35,323 nucleotides of DNA, taken from contig JBLWGC010000120.1 of assembly GCA_048772705.1 (NCBI GenBank), positions 1 to 35,323 of the forward strand, in the 5' to 3' direction. A program made the translations under genes and the position numbers. The stretch comes from Leidyana gryllorum EB-2025a. Lineage: Eukaryota; Apicomplexa. Shown one piece after another: positions 21,401-32,600 of the stretch (its first letter is position 1; every line of letters starts with the position of its first letter). The notes beneath the pieces are model-generated. The model saw only the letters and a program-made list of their open reading frames with translations. It was not told the DNA's origin and did not search any database.

Positions 21401-24400
21401 TCATCCAACTCGCCGACTTTCGCGGGTGCGAGCGGAGGACGCTGAACCCTTGGTACCGAGCGTCTTGTCCCCGCTTTTGTGCAGGTGACAGTGGCTGCTT
21501 GATTCATGTCGCTTAGTGCCAGTGGAGGTGGGCGGGCAGACTGTTTCGCATACCACGCGACAGCGTCGCTTGGTGCGCACCTCACACTGCTCACTGTAAG
21601 CAGACTCGCTCTCAGAATAGCTAGACTCGCTCTCAGACACCGACTCGCTCACAGACAGGCTACTTGACTCGCTCACCGACACTGAACTCGATACCGAAAC
21701 AGACTCCGACTCCGACAGTGACGACGACGATGAGTACTCCTCCTCTGAGATCTCTTCCACACGTTCCCTCTGCGAGCGAAAGATGGTATGAGACGAGTAA
21801 AGAGAGAGGCAGGGAGAGAGGGAGAGAGAGAGAGAAAATTGGAGGTGGAGAGGGATATTTTGATGGGACAATGTCATCCACTTACCCTGGCGCACATCAC
21901 TTGGCAGCGACGTTCACATGAAGCAGACGAGGAAGCTGCAATAGCGTTGGAGGTCCTGTGCCTGGAGGATTCCAGATGAGTACGTAAGTCATCGGCAAGC
22001 GCTCCCAAGCCAATGGCAGTGAAGAAATTGATGGCAAATCTAACGTTGGCCATGCTGTCACGCGGGAACAGGGAGCGTTCCAGGGAAGGTTGCAGGTCGG
22101 GCTCGCGTAGTTTGAGCTGAAGTTTCTCCAGACCCAGTTCATCAGCCAAATCTTGGAAGATGATTTTGATGAAAATACGAGAAGCTGCGGTCGTAGCTTC
22201 ATCAGTCAAAATCAAGATCTCAAAAGCGCTCCAGGGCAAAGCACCTATGAGAATCGGATGAGGGGCTGCTGGTAAGGGTCTTACCAGTGGCGAACAGATG
22301 AGCAAAGAACTTGGCAATGTTACGCAATTTATTAGTCTCGAGCCGGTGGACCTGGGAAGAGCCAAACAATCCATCAATCATAGCAGAATGCGTCTATTTA
22401 CCTGTTGATACTGACGTTTGAAGCACTCCAGGAGCGCATTCCTGTATGATTCCTTAAGCTTGCACAGCCGCTCTGCTTGGAGGGCGAAGAAGCTGGAGAA
22501 GGTCCTCTCCATCGAGCAGCAATCGATGAGCATTATGCAGACCTCTGTTTCCTGACCTTCAGGTATGTTAAGCTTTAGCAGTTTATGGACGCATTCCTCG
22601 AAGCTGGCGGAAGACATTATACAGAGGTACACGGTCTTCCGGAGGTTAATGAGGTCTTGTTCAGTGCAGTCCATGATGGTAACTTGACCAGAAGCTTGGA
22701 GCTCCTCTCGAATCTGCAACACGAATGAGACGTCGAAAAAGCAAGTGGGTACTATTGCCGCCGCAACCAACCCCCCTCCTAACACTTTTGTTTGGGCGCC
22801 TCGGATGAGATGGGTCCCAAGCAAACACGCACGGCGGCCGGGCGGCACAACAATTTCATTTATGACACTGACACTTACCCGGTCGGCCTCGGCCTCTGAG
22901 TCGGAAGAAGAAGCTTGGGAAAGTTGATCATCATCATCGTCACCGGATTCATCCGCCTCTGAGCCTTTGCCCAGAACATCGTCACTTATCTCCTTCCATC
23001 GGGCCTCCTCTTCGTGAAATTGTTCGGGAGGTAGGGCTTTGAACACATCCAGCAACTCTTGGCGCTGTAACTCGCCGTCGAGCAAATCAATGGCATGGGT
23101 GACTTGATCGTCTTCTTCGATCAAGTCCAGTTGAGGCAGCACCTGAGAGGGTAAAGTAGAAGCATTAGTATCAGCACTCGCGGCAGGGGCTTGCACGTAA
23201 GTGAGGATTGAGCCAACCAACCCGCGGAGAGCAGCTGCCATTCCAATCCAAAGACACACAGTTGGATCTCCCAGTTGCCCCATGCAGACACTTACCCCTG
23301 GAAAATCTGCGAACTTCTTACGACGGATTTCGAACAGCTTCTCAATGGTATACTGTGTTCTCATGTCCACATCACCCTCATTTAGGATGGCACGTAACCG
23401 CTCAAAGATCATCCCCAACGCTTGGGGCTGTAATTCCCCAAGAACGTGGCCACACTCCTGGACAAAGCCACAACACACGTCCACCCCGTCATTTGTGGGC
23501 TTCTCCAACAGTAAAGCGCACACCTCCAGTGCCGTCACCTCTGACAGCACTTTCTGGTTAACCAAATGTGCGATAAACTTGAGACACCCAAGAGTCACTA
23601 TTTTGTCGTTCCTCTTGTATGCTCGCCGAAATTGCAACACCAGCCTTGTAATCAGCAGACGACCAATTTCAGGTAGCTTTGAATTCAGTACTGCCAATAA
23701 CGCCGCGAAGACGTGCGTAAACGTAGGAGAAGCGAGTTGAGCGCGCAGTATGGTTCGCGCTAACAATCCTCGCCCTCGTACCAAATTCTCCTTGAACATT
23801 TCTTGCACCAACTCTGGAATATTGTCCTGATTCGCCTTGTTCACGTGACCATTAATAGACTTTCGGAGCGCCTCCCAATATTGACGTTGGTATTCCACTG
23901 AATTCTTATCGGTGACCTCCTTTCTCATCAAAGCGAGTTTGAAAGGAGGAATATATATACCTCCCGTCCGTCCAATCGGGCCTGACTCATGACCCGCTGC
24001 CCCGTTGACAGTCGCCTCAGCTTTCCTCTCGTCAGCCTCCCCAGCCTCCTCCTGAGAAGATTTCTTGGAGGGATCTGAAGATGAACCCCTGATGCGCTCG
24101 GAAGAGAGCTTGCTCTTCTCGTCACGTGAACCTTCCGCATCCTGCGAGCTCCCATTCTCTCTCAATCTCTCCTTGTCTCTAGGCCACTCTCTGTCCCTCA
24201 ATCTCTCTCCATCTCTCGATCTCTCCCTGCCTCTTGGCCTCTCCACCCCTCGCGGTCTGTCGTGGTAACGTGCCCTCTCTGTGTCACGTGGCCTTTCGTC
24301 GTCTCTTGGCCGCGATCGCACTCTCTCTACGTCTCGGGGTCGGTCCCATCCCCTCTCTGTCGGCCGTTCCCGGTCCCGATTCCGTTCGCGCTCCTCATTC

Positions 24401-24729
24401 CGCGGCGACCCATCTCGCTCATCCCTCACACGCCGTTTATCGTAGCCCCGATGTCTCTGGCGATCCCGATATCGGTCGTGGTAGCGGTCTCGGTCTTCAC
24501 TACTCACACTTGAGGAGTCCCTATGCCGACTCTCACGACTCCTGTCTCGGTCGCTCCGCCGCTCGCGGTCACTTCGGTCTCTCCGGTCTCTCTCACTCCT
24601 CCTGTCCTCCACATCGTGCGAAGACTTTATCTCCTCCACTCGTCGTATACGTCTGGGAGGGCTGTGTGCGTGTTTACGGTGATGCCCATCCCCATTCCGC
24701 CGTCCTTCGTCGGTGGAAACCGAGGGCAT
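21401..24729 (-). CDS. CWC22: Pre-mRNA-splicing factor CWC22 (MIF4G + MA3), 6 exons
   Basis: Exons 23296-24729, 22879-23142, 22402-22713, 22285-22351, 21886-22244 and 21401-21769 give 934 residues. Introns are 153, 165, 50, 40 and 116 nt. The first ~250 residues are an R/D/E/S-rich arm. GGIYIPPFKL at about 257 opens the MIF4G domain (about 257-476, with the family's ENLVRGRGLL, ASPTFTHVFAALLA and VDMRTQYTIEKLFEIR). LDLIEEDDQVTH follows. The MA3 domain starts around 580 (LRKTVYLCIMSSASFEECVHKLLKL). LPWSAFEIL and NVRFAINFFTAIGLGAL match the conserved region after MA3. A serine/glutamate-rich tail ends the protein. CWC22 is a spliceosomal scaffold that recruits eIF4A3 and seeds exon-junction complexes in the nucleus. 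Intron positions are supported by the absence of the intervening residues in known CWC22 proteins. The last exon's far end is less certain. Confidence 0.92.
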
Positions 24730-24901
24730 TATTGGGTTTTTTTGGAGGAAAAATGAGTCTCAGGTTTGCTGTGATGACCACTATAAATGGACCTGTAGTA
24801 GGCAAAGGGACTAACTAACAAGAGGCGATAACTCCACTTCGGGAGTAGAAATCAGTTCTGGGGGGATGGAGGAAATATCTCTCTATCTCTCCCCGCGCCA
24901 T

Positions 24902-25429
24902 CTAACTGTCTGACTGTGAAGAAGTGCTGTCCCCAGTGCTGAGCCAAGGCTGCATGACATCGTCGTTCAACGTCGACCCTCTTCGTTTCCGCAATGTGGA
25001 ATTCATTAAAATCGCAAGTTCTCGGGCCACAGCCACTGACTCACGAGGGCTGGGCAGACACACACGTGCGGGCAATTGGCCTTCGGCTATGAGAGTCCTC
25101 TCAGCTTCGCTCAAGCTCTTGACTAACATAACTATGCTGGTGTGGTGCATCGACTGGGATTTCTCGACAACTTGCCGATGGCAGTTGGTACGTATGTACT
25201 GACAAATGTATTCAGGTGTGATTGGACGCAGCTGATCAACCGGGTCAACCAGGTGGTCTTCATATGGATGAGGACGTAGTCGATCGGCTACAAGCCGGAG
25301 GGCTCGGCGGCACGCTCCAGTAACATCGGTCCGTCGCCGCAAACCGTCGACACACACTGATAAGGTCATCTTCTTTGCCCATGACTTTGCGTTCTCAGTG
25401 TCAAACATATTCATCGAGTCCGTCTTCAT
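24902..25429 (-). CDS. Unrecognised 175-residue protein
   Basis: One uninterrupted frame runs from an ATG with G at -3 to a TGA. I do not recognise a family. The sequence is mainly helical-looking: a basic stretch DGLRRRTDVTGACRRALRLVADRL, then PITPEYICQYIRTNCHRQ, a helix-like MHHTSIVMLVKSLSEAERTL, another around ESVAVARELAILMNSTLRKRR, and an S/T/D-rich tail. No signal peptide or membrane segment is visible. It lies 172 nt upstream of the CWC22 start on the same strand. Length and composition suggest a real gene, but no homology supports it, and a missing upstream exon is possible. Confidence 0.55.
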   Translation of the reverse strand: MKTDSMNMFDTENAKSWAKKMTLSVCVDGLRRRTDVTGACRRALRLVADRLRPHPYEDHLVDPVDQLRPITPEYICQYIRTNCHRQVVEKSQSMHHTSIVMLVKSLSEAERTLIAEGQLPARVCLPSPRESVAVARELAILMNSTLRKRRGSTLNDDVMQPWLSTGDSTSSQSDS

Positions 25430-25935
25430 GCCGGAGGGGAGCGGTAGGATTGTGCTAGTGAACCTGAGGTTTGGAAGGTGCAGTCACACAGGTTTGTTGT
25501 TTCTTGCACACTGAAAGACTTGGCGGAAATCACTAACTTGTCATGCTACTCTGTCACGCGGGGACAGCGGGATCCGCGTCTAAGCGCGCCACCGTCTGAA
25601 CCTCCAACAACACCGTGCCTACCATAGAGTTTCCTGATCATTTCGGGCGATCAGGAATGGCAGGATAGAAAGGGAACTGTAGGGCACTGTAGGGGAGGAG
25701 AGTGAGCTCTGGAATGGAGGAATCGGGTATTGGAGCGTGTCTGCTACTCGGAGCTGTTGGTAGTCCGCCTTTCACTGAGATGGGACGAGTGCAGAAAAGG
25801 CCCCCCAAGCGGGGTGGAAGACTGTGGTTGCAGTAGGGGGGCGGTCAGTAGGTTGAATAGGCATTGAATGAGAGTAATGCATTGGGTTTTGGCACTTTAG
25901 CCCGTGTTGAAACCACCAAACACGCATTGACTGCA
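25430..25935. other. 506-nt intergenic region
   Basis: This lies between the start of the unrecognised gene and the stop of eIF1A, both on the minus strand. I see no convincing coding frame, tRNA or snRNA. It is G-rich on the plus strand between 25660 and 25860, with runs of five to seven G or C. It contains one strong perfect hairpin, listed separately. It probably holds the promoter of the 24902-25429 gene and the eIF1A 3' UTR. Confidence 0.5.
25631..25657. repeat. Perfect 9-bp inverted repeat with 9-nt loop
   Basis: TTCCTGATC at 25631-25639 pairs perfectly with GATCAGGAA at 25649-25657 around a 9-nt loop. It is the cleanest small palindrome I noticed outside genes. It could be a structured UTR element, a protein-binding dyad or chance; there is no supporting context. 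Confidence 0.6.
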
Positions 25936-26473
25936 TCAAACATCCATGATATCAATGGCCTCGCGGTCGTCATCCTCCTCGAAATCAATGTCATCGCCTT
26001 CGTCACCAGAGCCGTATCCTTCAGCTCCCATAGTTTCTACAACACGGAAAGCCTCGGGAATCTCGCGCATCGCTTTAAGTGTCCGAACTTCGTCGGGGTT
26101 ATACCTGTGGATTGCGATGATATGGGGCATAACGGATATTGGGTAACTAACTTATGGATGATATCGCCCTTTTCATCCTGGAAGTCACGCAACGAGACGA
26201 GGACTACGTCTCCAGCGTTGATCCACACCTTCTTGCGCATCTTTCCTCTGATCTGGCAGAGACGTTTGATACCGTCAACACACTGTGCCTCGAGGCGGCC
26301 GTTGCCGAGCATCTTCAATACCTGGGCGTACTCTGGGGGGAGAAATGGGTTGAAAGCGGCGGAAACGACTCACCCTGGCCGGGCTCCTTGACGATGAGCT
26401 CACGCTTATCACCGAAAGCGTCATTCTTGCCCCGACGACGGTTACGACCGCCTTTGCCTCCCTTCTTGGTCAT
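25936..26473 (-). CDS. EIF1A: Eukaryotic translation initiation factor 1A, 3 exons
   Basis: Exons 26374-26473, 26152-26332 and 25936-26104 give 149 residues, close to the usual 143-153. Introns are 41 nt (GTGAGT) and 47 nt (with the weaker donor GTTAGT). The basic N-terminal tail ([16 protein letters not shown]) is followed by the S1/OB fold, including [18 protein letters not shown] (34-51) and [20 protein letters not shown] (56-75). [19 protein letters not shown] (77-95) completes it. The acidic C-terminal tail ends DIMDV. eIF1A binds the 40S A-site, promotes scanning and start-codon selection, and contacts eIF5B through its C-terminal end. The ATG sits in AAGCCATG. It is divergent from SRRM1 with 59 bp between start codons. 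Confidence 0.97.
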
Positions 26474-26532
26474 GGCTTAGGCACTTTTTTAAGCACACAA
26501 CAGAGGCTTTTTGTCCAAATTTTCGGAGCGGC
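26474..26532. promoter_or_regulatory. 59-bp bidirectional start region between eIF1A and SRRM1
   Basis: The two start codons are 59 bp apart on opposite strands, so a shared promoter is likely. The gap has several T or A runs and an ACAACAG about 30 nt before the SRRM1 ATG, which could serve as an acceptor for a leader. No recognised factor-binding motif is seen. Confidence 0.45.
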
Positions 26533-28497
26533 ATGGCTGCTTCCGGCCCAGGGTTCTATAGGGGCACCACCCATGACCAGACACCATTCTTCTGTGATAA
26601 GGAGAAGAAGATGATTGGAGAAGGCAATTGGCCGGCTTGCTTCAACCAGAAAGTTGATTTCAGCAAAGTCTCCCTCGACGTTGTTAAATCTTGGATCACC
26701 AGAAACGTTACACAAATTCTGGGCCATGAGGACGACATTGTCATAGATTATGTCATGCAACAGCTTCTACAGCCTCCCAGCGCAGAAGAACGGGGCAATC
26801 TGGACGAGCAGGTGAGGCAGTCTGCGCTGGAAAAAACCCTCGAAACTATCTATCTATCCACCTCAGGATGATAACGGCTCATGTGTGGATCCGAAGAAAC
26901 TCACTGTCACTCTTACAGGCTTCATGGCTGACAAGGCACGGCCGTTCGTTGCTGACCTTTGGCGCCTGCTTCTGAGCGCGCAAGAGAGTAAAGAAGGCAT
27001 CCCTCGAGAGCTCGCCGAAGCTCAAGAATTGGAACGCCAACTCAAACTCCGCGAGGCTGAGCGTATCAAAGGCGAGCTCGCCAAACTTGCAGCGCAGCAA
27101 GGTGAGTAATCAATCCCCACTAATAATTCGCGCGCGTCTCCCGAACACGTGTTTTATCCTCACTGAATTGTCCTATGAATAATATTTCCTTGTCGTTGCA
27201 GCCAGCGGTGACGAATTCGGCGGAGGAAATGACTCTGACGGACCTGGGGGAGGCAATTTTGACCGTTCACGGCGAGGTGGAGCCGGTGGAGGTAAGCCCC
27301 ATAATGATGTGTCTGCCCAGTGTTTATTGCGTATTACCCTAAACAGGGCGCCGTTCACGCAGTAACAGTATGCGACCTTGGGCGGCAGGACGGTCTCCAC
27401 GTAGAAGAAGTCCCGAACGCGGGGGCCGGAGGCGAAACTGGGCTCCCCATCCTGCTCGAGGCCACTCGACCGAGAGGAGATGGGAAGACAACCGACGCCG
27501 TTCGCCCTCACCACCCCGAGGTCGGTCCCCTGATCGATGGAAGCGTCGATGGGACAGAGATCCGCCGAAAGACTCTTCGTTGACTCCTCCTCGGAGGCGC
27601 CGTTCAGTTGATCGCGAGAGAGACAGCCGCAGATCTGTAGACAGACGAAGCAGTCCGAGAAGGTCCGTGGAACGGGAGAAACACTCTGTAGAACGCGAGA
27701 GACGGTCGTCAGTCGCTCTTGAACGAGATCGTGAGCGCAAGACATCGGATCGAAAGAGTTCTGAGACGCCTCCACCAAGGAACAGGCGCTTGTCAGATCG
27801 CGATCTTTCCGTGTCTCCGCCGCCTAGAGACCCGCCGTCCCCTATCCGTCGACGTAGAGACCGAGACCATCATCGAGAGAGGGAGTACAGTCCTCAACGT
27901 CGTCACCGGTCACGCTCCCGCGAACGGGAGAGGGACCGCGATCGCTCTCCATTGAGAGACCGTAAGCGTGACCACCATAGAGACCATCGTGACAGAGACC
28001 GTGAGCGGGATCGTGATCGCGATCGCGAACGGGATAGAGACAGGGACCGTGAGCGGGACCGCGATCGGGATCACCATGGCCGGCGAGACTCTACTTCAAG
28101 ACACCATCGCGATTTCCGTCGCGAATCTTCCAGGGAACTGGCTCACGACAGCAGTCGGCGAAAGCCACTGTTACCACAGAGGTCGAGTCGTCGCGGTTCA
28201 CGAGATCGCGCTTCTCCCTGGAGGCGGTCTTCACCATCGCCTGCCTCGCCGACAGCGTTGTCGCCGGTGGCGCGAGAGCGGAAGTGTTACATGGACGAGG
28301 AGGACAGCAGGTGGGAGACACTCGAAGAGCGTGGAGACGATTGGATGTTCCGGAGACGCGAATCGTCTGAGGGTGAACGACCATCTTCAAGAAAGCGAGC
28401 CCCGTCGGACAGCGAGAGGCGTACTTCGAGCGAGGAAAGATTGCGCGCGCTGGCTTTGCGGAAAGTGCGTCGACTGAAATCGCAGAGTCCGAGTTGA
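26533..28497 (+). CDS. SRRM1: SRRM1/SRm160-like PWI-domain splicing coactivator, 4 exons
   Basis: Exons 26533-26811, 26867-27101, 27202-27291 and 27347-28497 give 584 residues; introns are 55, 100 and 55 nt. The N-terminal FYRGTTHDQ, KVDFSKVSLDVVKSWI, VTQILGHEDDIVIDYVMQQL and LTVTLTGF...LWRLLLSAQESKEGIP match the SRRM1 PWI domain (about 30-150), a four-helix nucleic-acid-binding fold. The signature P-W-I reads S-W-I (53-55). A glycine-rich hinge follows, then a long RS/RD/RE-rich domain with dense R-D-R-E dipeptides near residues 370-440. The protein is shorter than the 904-residue human one. SRRM1 bridges SR proteins and snRNPs and associates with exon-junction complexes, and would act in the nucleus. 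The 3' exon continues to a TGA at 28495-28497. Confidence 0.93.
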
Positions 28498-28670
28498 TTG
28501 CATGTATGTGTGCGTGGAGAAGACACAGAGAAGAGAGAATGATGAGCCGAGTATGTGTGCTGGTTGGTTTGCTGATGAAGGTAAGCCGAGGCGAAGTCGG
28601 GTAGAGGAAGAAAGGTTGTGGTCGTCAGCTATCGGCAACCAGTGATTTACTGCATAAGCACTGTACGTTA

Positions 28671-29340
28671 ATGGGTCGGACGGCATCTGCACAGTGAGTG
28701 AGTGAGTAGAAGGAGATTTGTGGAAGAAAAGAGTCGTAGACCCTGTTGTTTGTACTGGAGGAGGGCGTTGCCGACCACAGTGGATCTATCTGAGTTTGCC
28801 TGCCAAGACAAGCCGGATCCCATCGAGTCGAGCGCCCCTGGCGTCCTCGCAGCGCCCCCCGCTTATTTGCTGGCAGAGAGGAGAGCAATCAGCCCTGACA
28901 TCCAAGCAGGAGGCGGCGTGGAGTACGAGGCAGCACCCACAGCTCTTGAACTAGCTGCTGCAACTCCCAGACAACACAACTTCCCTACTGGTTTTGGGGC
29001 CACAGTAAACCACATGTCCGGCCTGTACGGTTCACTTCTGAGTCAAAGAGGGATTGTTGACAACCCGTTTACCCTTGGCAAGCGCAGCGCTAAGATAATT
29101 CCCTCCTTTATTGAAAGGCCCGCCACCTACACATCCCACTCTCGCTCATCGAAAAGAAACTTCGACCCCGTTGTTGTCGGACCACTGCCCCGACTACAAG
29201 TCCCGCCACTACCGTTCAAACCAGGACCGCCCCCCGCTGGTAATACCGGTCAGACTCTGGGTGTCAAGACCGGACTCGGCAATACCTCGGGAGGCCGCGC
29301 CAAACCGATCGCCAAGAAGAAGAGAAAACCCCCACAATAA
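28671..29340 (+). CDS. Unrecognised 207-residue protein, 2 exons (model tentative)
   Basis: A clear open frame ends at TAA 29338-29340 but has no early ATG. Splicing a tiny first exon (28671-28693) across a 46-nt intron (GTGAGT...GTAG) to 28740 gives a 207-residue protein. An alternative joins an ATG at 28502 through a 200-nt intron to 28781. I recognise no family. The sequence contains TGFGATVNHMSGLYGSLL, NPFTLGKRSAKIIPSFIERP, a proline-rich stretch (LPRLQVPPLPFKPGPPP) and a lysine/arginine tail KKKRKPPQ that could be a nuclear signal. It lies just downstream of SRRM1 on the same strand; the 173 nt between them show nothing else. It is convergent with the PH-domain gene. Confidence 0.55.
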
Positions 29341-29607
29341 CACAGAGGCGCTACCAACCGATTCCACCCCCTATCCCATTCATTATTCACGAATAACCGA
29401 CCAATAACAACAACACGTGTTAGAATCGCTGACCGATTTCTTCCTCGTCTTTGTACAGTAAAAGTCGCTCACCGCCAAAACTCTGACTATGTGACTCTCT
29501 ACTCGTTCACGGAACTCGACACCCACCAGCAAAGTTGACGTGTCGTTGACTCTCTCGATCAAAAGAAGACTGTCTGTGTGGCAACAGCCCACCATGCAGC
29601 AGAGACC

Positions 29608-32600
29608 TCAGCCGTTCCGCGGCGGGTCAGATCCAGCGAAGAACATCGGCAGCATAGACTGAGAGCCTTGGGTGAGCCAATTTTTGACATTCCGCTTCAG
29701 TTCGGCAAAGTCACTCGACACTGCAGAGTTGATATCCGCTGCAATTGCGAGATACACGAAATTGGAACCAGAATACTGTGGACTTACAGAACTTCTTCTG
29801 TATCGTCATATTGGGACCGCAGGTCAGCCGAGAATGGATATCCTCAATGTTCTCCACATCAACTTCGGTTCTCCAAAGTGACAGAGTGATCTCTGCCAAC
29901 TTCTCCTTCCGACGCTGCGTTGCGGAACGTGGACTCTCTGGCGGGTCTTCGCTCGGGGGTGACACGGCGGAGGGTGACGAGATTATCGCACCCACCGAAG
30001 TCGGCCCAACGGCATCCAGTTCTGTCATAGCGGAGAAGAAGAGAGTCGTTCCGCTCGAAGAATTGCCCCTTGGCCACTCACCGTCCAATTGCGCTCGGGC
30101 TCCCTCGAGTTGACCGGCCGCTTGTGTTATGAGCTCCAGCATCTTGGCGAACTCCATTTCCTCATCCGAGTTGTTGTTGACAAACACCGCAGCTCCACAT
30201 AGGTCAGTCTGTCGTGAGTATCGGGTCACATGAGACCGCTCAAAGAGTGAACTCACCTCGGAACTTGTGGCCTCTGATTGTCTGTCGAGGGGCGTCTTCC
30301 TGAGTGTGTCACGATCGATCAGTCGCGATTTCTCTTTCGCCGCCTCAACGCGAGCCCTCAAACGATTCTCTTTCCTGAAATAAGGGTTTCAGAGATGGTG
30401 AGGGGCAGACGGGAGAGGCCCCCAGATAACTCACTTGACCAGATCAGCTTTAGACAGCGTTTCCAGCCGCATACCCTTGGCCAAGCTCACGGGTTCCTGC
30501 ACTTCCTGGTCCGCTTGATCAGCTTTCCCAATAGCTCGACGGAATCGCCGAGAGTGTCCCATAAGCGTCATTTTGTTGATCTTACGACCCCGAGTCCAAC
30601 AAGCCAAGGCCTTCAAACCGGCGACCCAAAGGTCAAACTCCTCTTCATCTTTGGCAGCCAAGTCTAAGCAGACATCCGCAATGACGCGGAAGCTGATCGG
30701 ATTCAGGAAGACCGGCTCCAGGTGTCCCTCTCCGGCTCCTACTTTGATTTCGGTTATGGAGGCAATTTTGACTGAAGGTTTGGATGAAATCCGAACTTAA
30801 GCCGATAATTCGGCAACTTACTCATAGTCTGTTCTTTACTTTTGTTCCCAGAATACCACAGCAGCCGTTTGAGGTCAGGAGACAGCTGAAAGTGCCTTAA
30901 ATGCGGCTGTCCATAGGATGTTCGTTTCAACAAGTTCGCTCCCTGGCGCATTCTTGCGATAGCCTTTTGACTCTCGACGTGTTTCAGTGGTTCTATAGCG
31001 ACACCAAATCGTCGGAAGCGGTCTCCGAGGATTCCTTTGAGGTCCTCCCGTTCCATTGATATTTCTAAGACATAGAGTTTGTCGGCTTCCAAGCGGTCAA
31101 AGTCCTCGAACTGATACACTAATCCGCGTTTGTACCACACCTCCTTGTTCTCTTGAGTCAGCTTCATCAGTTTGCCCCCCAACTTGTTCTCTCCAGCTGC
31201 CAATAGTGTCTCGAGCTCGCCGCGTCCCAGTGGGACAGCTTCTCTCAATTGGAATCCCGTATCCGCGATGGCGTGACAGGCACAGGCGATATTCTCCCGC
31301 ATATCACTGACATCAATATCGGCTATCCAAGACACTGCCGTGACTTGACCCTTATGCAGTACGAATATCGTCTTCTTCTGCACCTCTTCAAGATCAGATG
31401 TGTCTTGAACCGGAGCGGGCGGGCGTCGTGCGTGACTTTCCGAATAGTCAGACAGTTTCGGTACTATGCCCACCACGGCATTCAAACCATCCTCGCTATG
31501 CTGAGAGTCCTCATCATCCGTCAGCAAATTAACAGCGCTGGGGCGCTCAAAGGCTTTCGCGGGCGTCTTGTTGGATAATGACTCCTTTGCCCCGGTCGCC
31601 GCCATCGCAGGAGTTGAAGTTGGAGGTGACATGCCGCGACTTGAAAGCGAGCCTTTCTTGGGTTTGGGGCCAAATTCCAACATATCGTCCAAGAGAGATG
31701 GATCAGCACCCGTTACAGATGCCGAGGCCGCCAGAGAAGTCTGTTTCGGGCCCGGAGACATTGCAGCCAAACCGCTTACGTGGCCAAAAGCGCCTGCGGG
31801 ACAGCAATTCAGTAGTGATACTTCGATTAGACATCATCAAGTCGCACTTACTCAAGTCTATCTCCACTGGGCTCCGAGGCATCCCGGGATATTGAGCACT
31901 GCCGGGTGAACTTGGCAAACTCAGTGCGACTGCCGATGAGTCACATTGAGTGAGGAGCTAAACAGAGACTCACCGGGATGAGACTGCGGGCTGCTCAGAT
32001 GTCTGAAAGCCTCACTGATTCGCTCATATCGGCCCTCGACCTCGGAACCGTCAAACTGTAACCGTTATGTGCGATATCGAGAGTGACTGACTGACTCACC
32101 GGTGGGCTCCGACATTCGGCCGCATTGGGGTATTCTCTCCGTGAAGGAGCCGGTTCTGTTCCCGTCACCAGGAGATTCGATGATGCTTCTGCTATGAGCG
32201 ACATACCGACAGTGCCTGAAGAGGCACTGGCCATCTCAGGTGCAGAGCCCAACTCATTCGCCATGTCCAACACCTGGTAGTGTGGTTGAGAGGACTGACT
32301 TGGCGGTTGATGACTCACGTCAGCTGTAGCGCTTGGAGGCGGGAGGTTGGCAGCAGCAGCGGCAGAGATGGCCTCTCCAGTGCTCACTTGACCCTGGGAA
32401 GGCTCGTCAGGACGGGTGACGGCCTTGGCCTGGTCTTCTTCAGAGGTGAGCACAACGAGGACGTTGTCATTGGGATTGTCAGAAGGTTTGAATGAGCTGG
32501 GAGCCGTAAGCTCTTCGATAGGGTGATTGCGTAAGTCAATGACGTTAGAGTCGGAGGATGACGACAATGAGCGGTCGACGTACTGTTGGCGGACCGCCTC

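Noticed and set aside
21795-21840. GA-rich simple repeat
   Set aside because: On the coding strand it is the pyrimidine tract of the last CWC22 intron, not an independent element.
24234-24818. 194-codon plus frame opposite the CWC22 N-terminus
   Set aside because: It is the antisense of an R/D-rich low-complexity coding region; CWC22 is supported by homology.
27173-27778. 201-codon minus frame opposite SRRM1
   Set aside because: It crosses SRRM1 introns and RS-coding exons on the other strand and resembles no protein.
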